DNA from: 13-2-20CM-68-14 sp036378475
GTDB taxonomy: Bacteria > Actinomycetota > Thermoleophilia > Gaiellales > Gaiellaceae
Direction of reading: 5' to 3'
Length of the DNA: 20,892 nt
NCBI GenBank assembly: GCA_036378475.1
Contig: DASUWJ010000048.1
Span: 1-20,892, forward strand
Part shown: piece after piece, positions 20,517 to 20,892 of the stretch
Layout: every line of letters begins with the position of its first letter
Numbering within the stretch: position 1 is the first letter of the stretch
Translations under genes and position numbers: made by a program
The notes under the pieces: generated by a model
Database searches by the model: none
Seen by the model: only the letters and a program-made list of their open reading frames with translations
Told to the model about the DNA's origin: nothing

Positions 20517-20892
20517 ATGGCCCAGGTTGTCCCTGCAGAGCACGAGCTTCGGCGCGTGATCGGTGACGGCGGGGCGCTCCCAGACGGCGAGGTCGAGGGT
20601 CTCGAGGAGCGTGATCTGCTCGAGCTCTACCGCTGGCTCGTGCTCCTGCGCACCTACGACGAGCGCTCGGTCGTCTACCACAGCCAAGGCCGGATCGGCA
20701 CCTACGCGATCTTCTGGAACCACGAGGCGATGCAGGCCGGCTCCGTCTACGCGCTCGAGCCGAGCGACTGGATCTTTCCCAGCTACCGGGAATCCGCGAT
20801 CGGTCTCCTGCGCGGGATGCCGGTCTCGACCGTGCTCTCGTGGTGGCGCGGCCATCCGGCCGGCTGGTGGAACCCGAGCGAGTACAACGTCG
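20517..20892 (+). CDS. thiamine-diphosphate dehydrogenase E1 alpha subunit (pyruvate or branched-chain 2-oxoacid), 3' partial
   Basis: The first 125 codons of a 2-oxoacid dehydrogenase E1 alpha subunit. The frame runs off the window end. LLELYRWLVLLRTYDERSV, QGRIGTYAIFWNHEAMQAGS and LEPSDWIFPSYRESAIGLLRG match the E1 alpha family, which decarboxylates pyruvate or branched-chain 2-oxoacids with ThDP before transfer to the E2 lipoyl domain. Where relatives usually have GQEA, this protein has NHEA. The following SWWRGHPAGWWNPSEYN is more tryptophan-rich than I expect. ATG 20517 lies 7 nt after TAGATT. The E1 beta and E2 genes would be expected beyond the window. Pyruvate versus branched-chain specificity cannot be told here. 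Confidence 0.92.
   Translation, partial: MAQVVPAEHELRRVIGDGGALPDGEVEGLEERDLLELYRWLVLLRTYDERSVVYHSQGRIGTYAIFWNHEAMQAGSVYALEPSDWIFPSYRESAIGLLRGMPVSTVLSWWRGHPAGWWNPSEYNV

Noticed and set aside
1..20892. tRNA, rRNA, CRISPR arrays, transposases, phage genes or attachment sites
   Set aside because: Looked for on both strands by eye and by gene content. Nothing convincing was seen, and gaps are too small to hold most of them.

Overview
This is a very GC-rich window with dense gene packing, frequent GTG starts and tiny intergenic gaps. Gene content and codon use point to an actinomycete-like bacterium, perhaps of the Thermoleophilia. That placement is an impression from gene families and layout, not a computed result.

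Layout. Positions 1-759 hold the end of a 3-oxoadipyl-CoA thiolase (PaaJ/PcaF type). A small unknown gene (799-1053, minus), an aldehyde dehydrogenase (1106-2578) and an MFS transporter (2605-3726) follow. Next comes a decayed M20 carbamoylase/allantoate-amidohydrolase pseudogene (3736-4483), an EthD-like small protein and a YdcZ/DUF606 permease. Two crotonases follow: an unassigned one and a PaaF-like hydratase. Two minus-strand envelope/quality-control genes come next, an L,D-transpeptidase and a signal-less HtrA-type protease. Then PaaG, a duplicated DUF4389 membrane protein and a DHA2 drug-efflux pump. The minus-strand operon paaA-paaB-paaC-paaD (14414 down to 12148) diverges from a TetR regulator (14458-15033). 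A VOC protein and a lipid kinase diverge from each other. Finally there is a tightly coupled operon DUF4129 / unknown 2-TM protein / MoxR ATPase / DUF58 / multi-TM protein (16356-20506), and the start of a pyruvate-dehydrogenase-type E1 alpha gene (20517 to the window end).

How it works together. PaaABC(D) forms the phenylacetyl-CoA ring 1,2-epoxidase. PaaG isomerises the epoxide to oxepin-CoA. PaaF and the PaaJ-like thiolase carry out the later beta-oxidation steps. The TetR protein is very probably a PaaR-type repressor acting at a perfect 20-bp palindrome between it and paaA. No paaE, paaZ, paaK or paaH is visible here. The unassigned crotonase and the aldehyde dehydrogenase are possible, unproven stand-ins for PaaZ.

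The most striking structural theme is promoter architecture. At least ten starts are preceded at 6-9 nt by a TANNNT hexamer (TAGGCT four times), the signature of leaderless transcription. The hexamers are folded into operators, stop codons and even opposing start codons. I saw no RNA genes, CRISPR arrays, insertion sequences or phage genes. No gene-free stretch exceeds about 115 bases.
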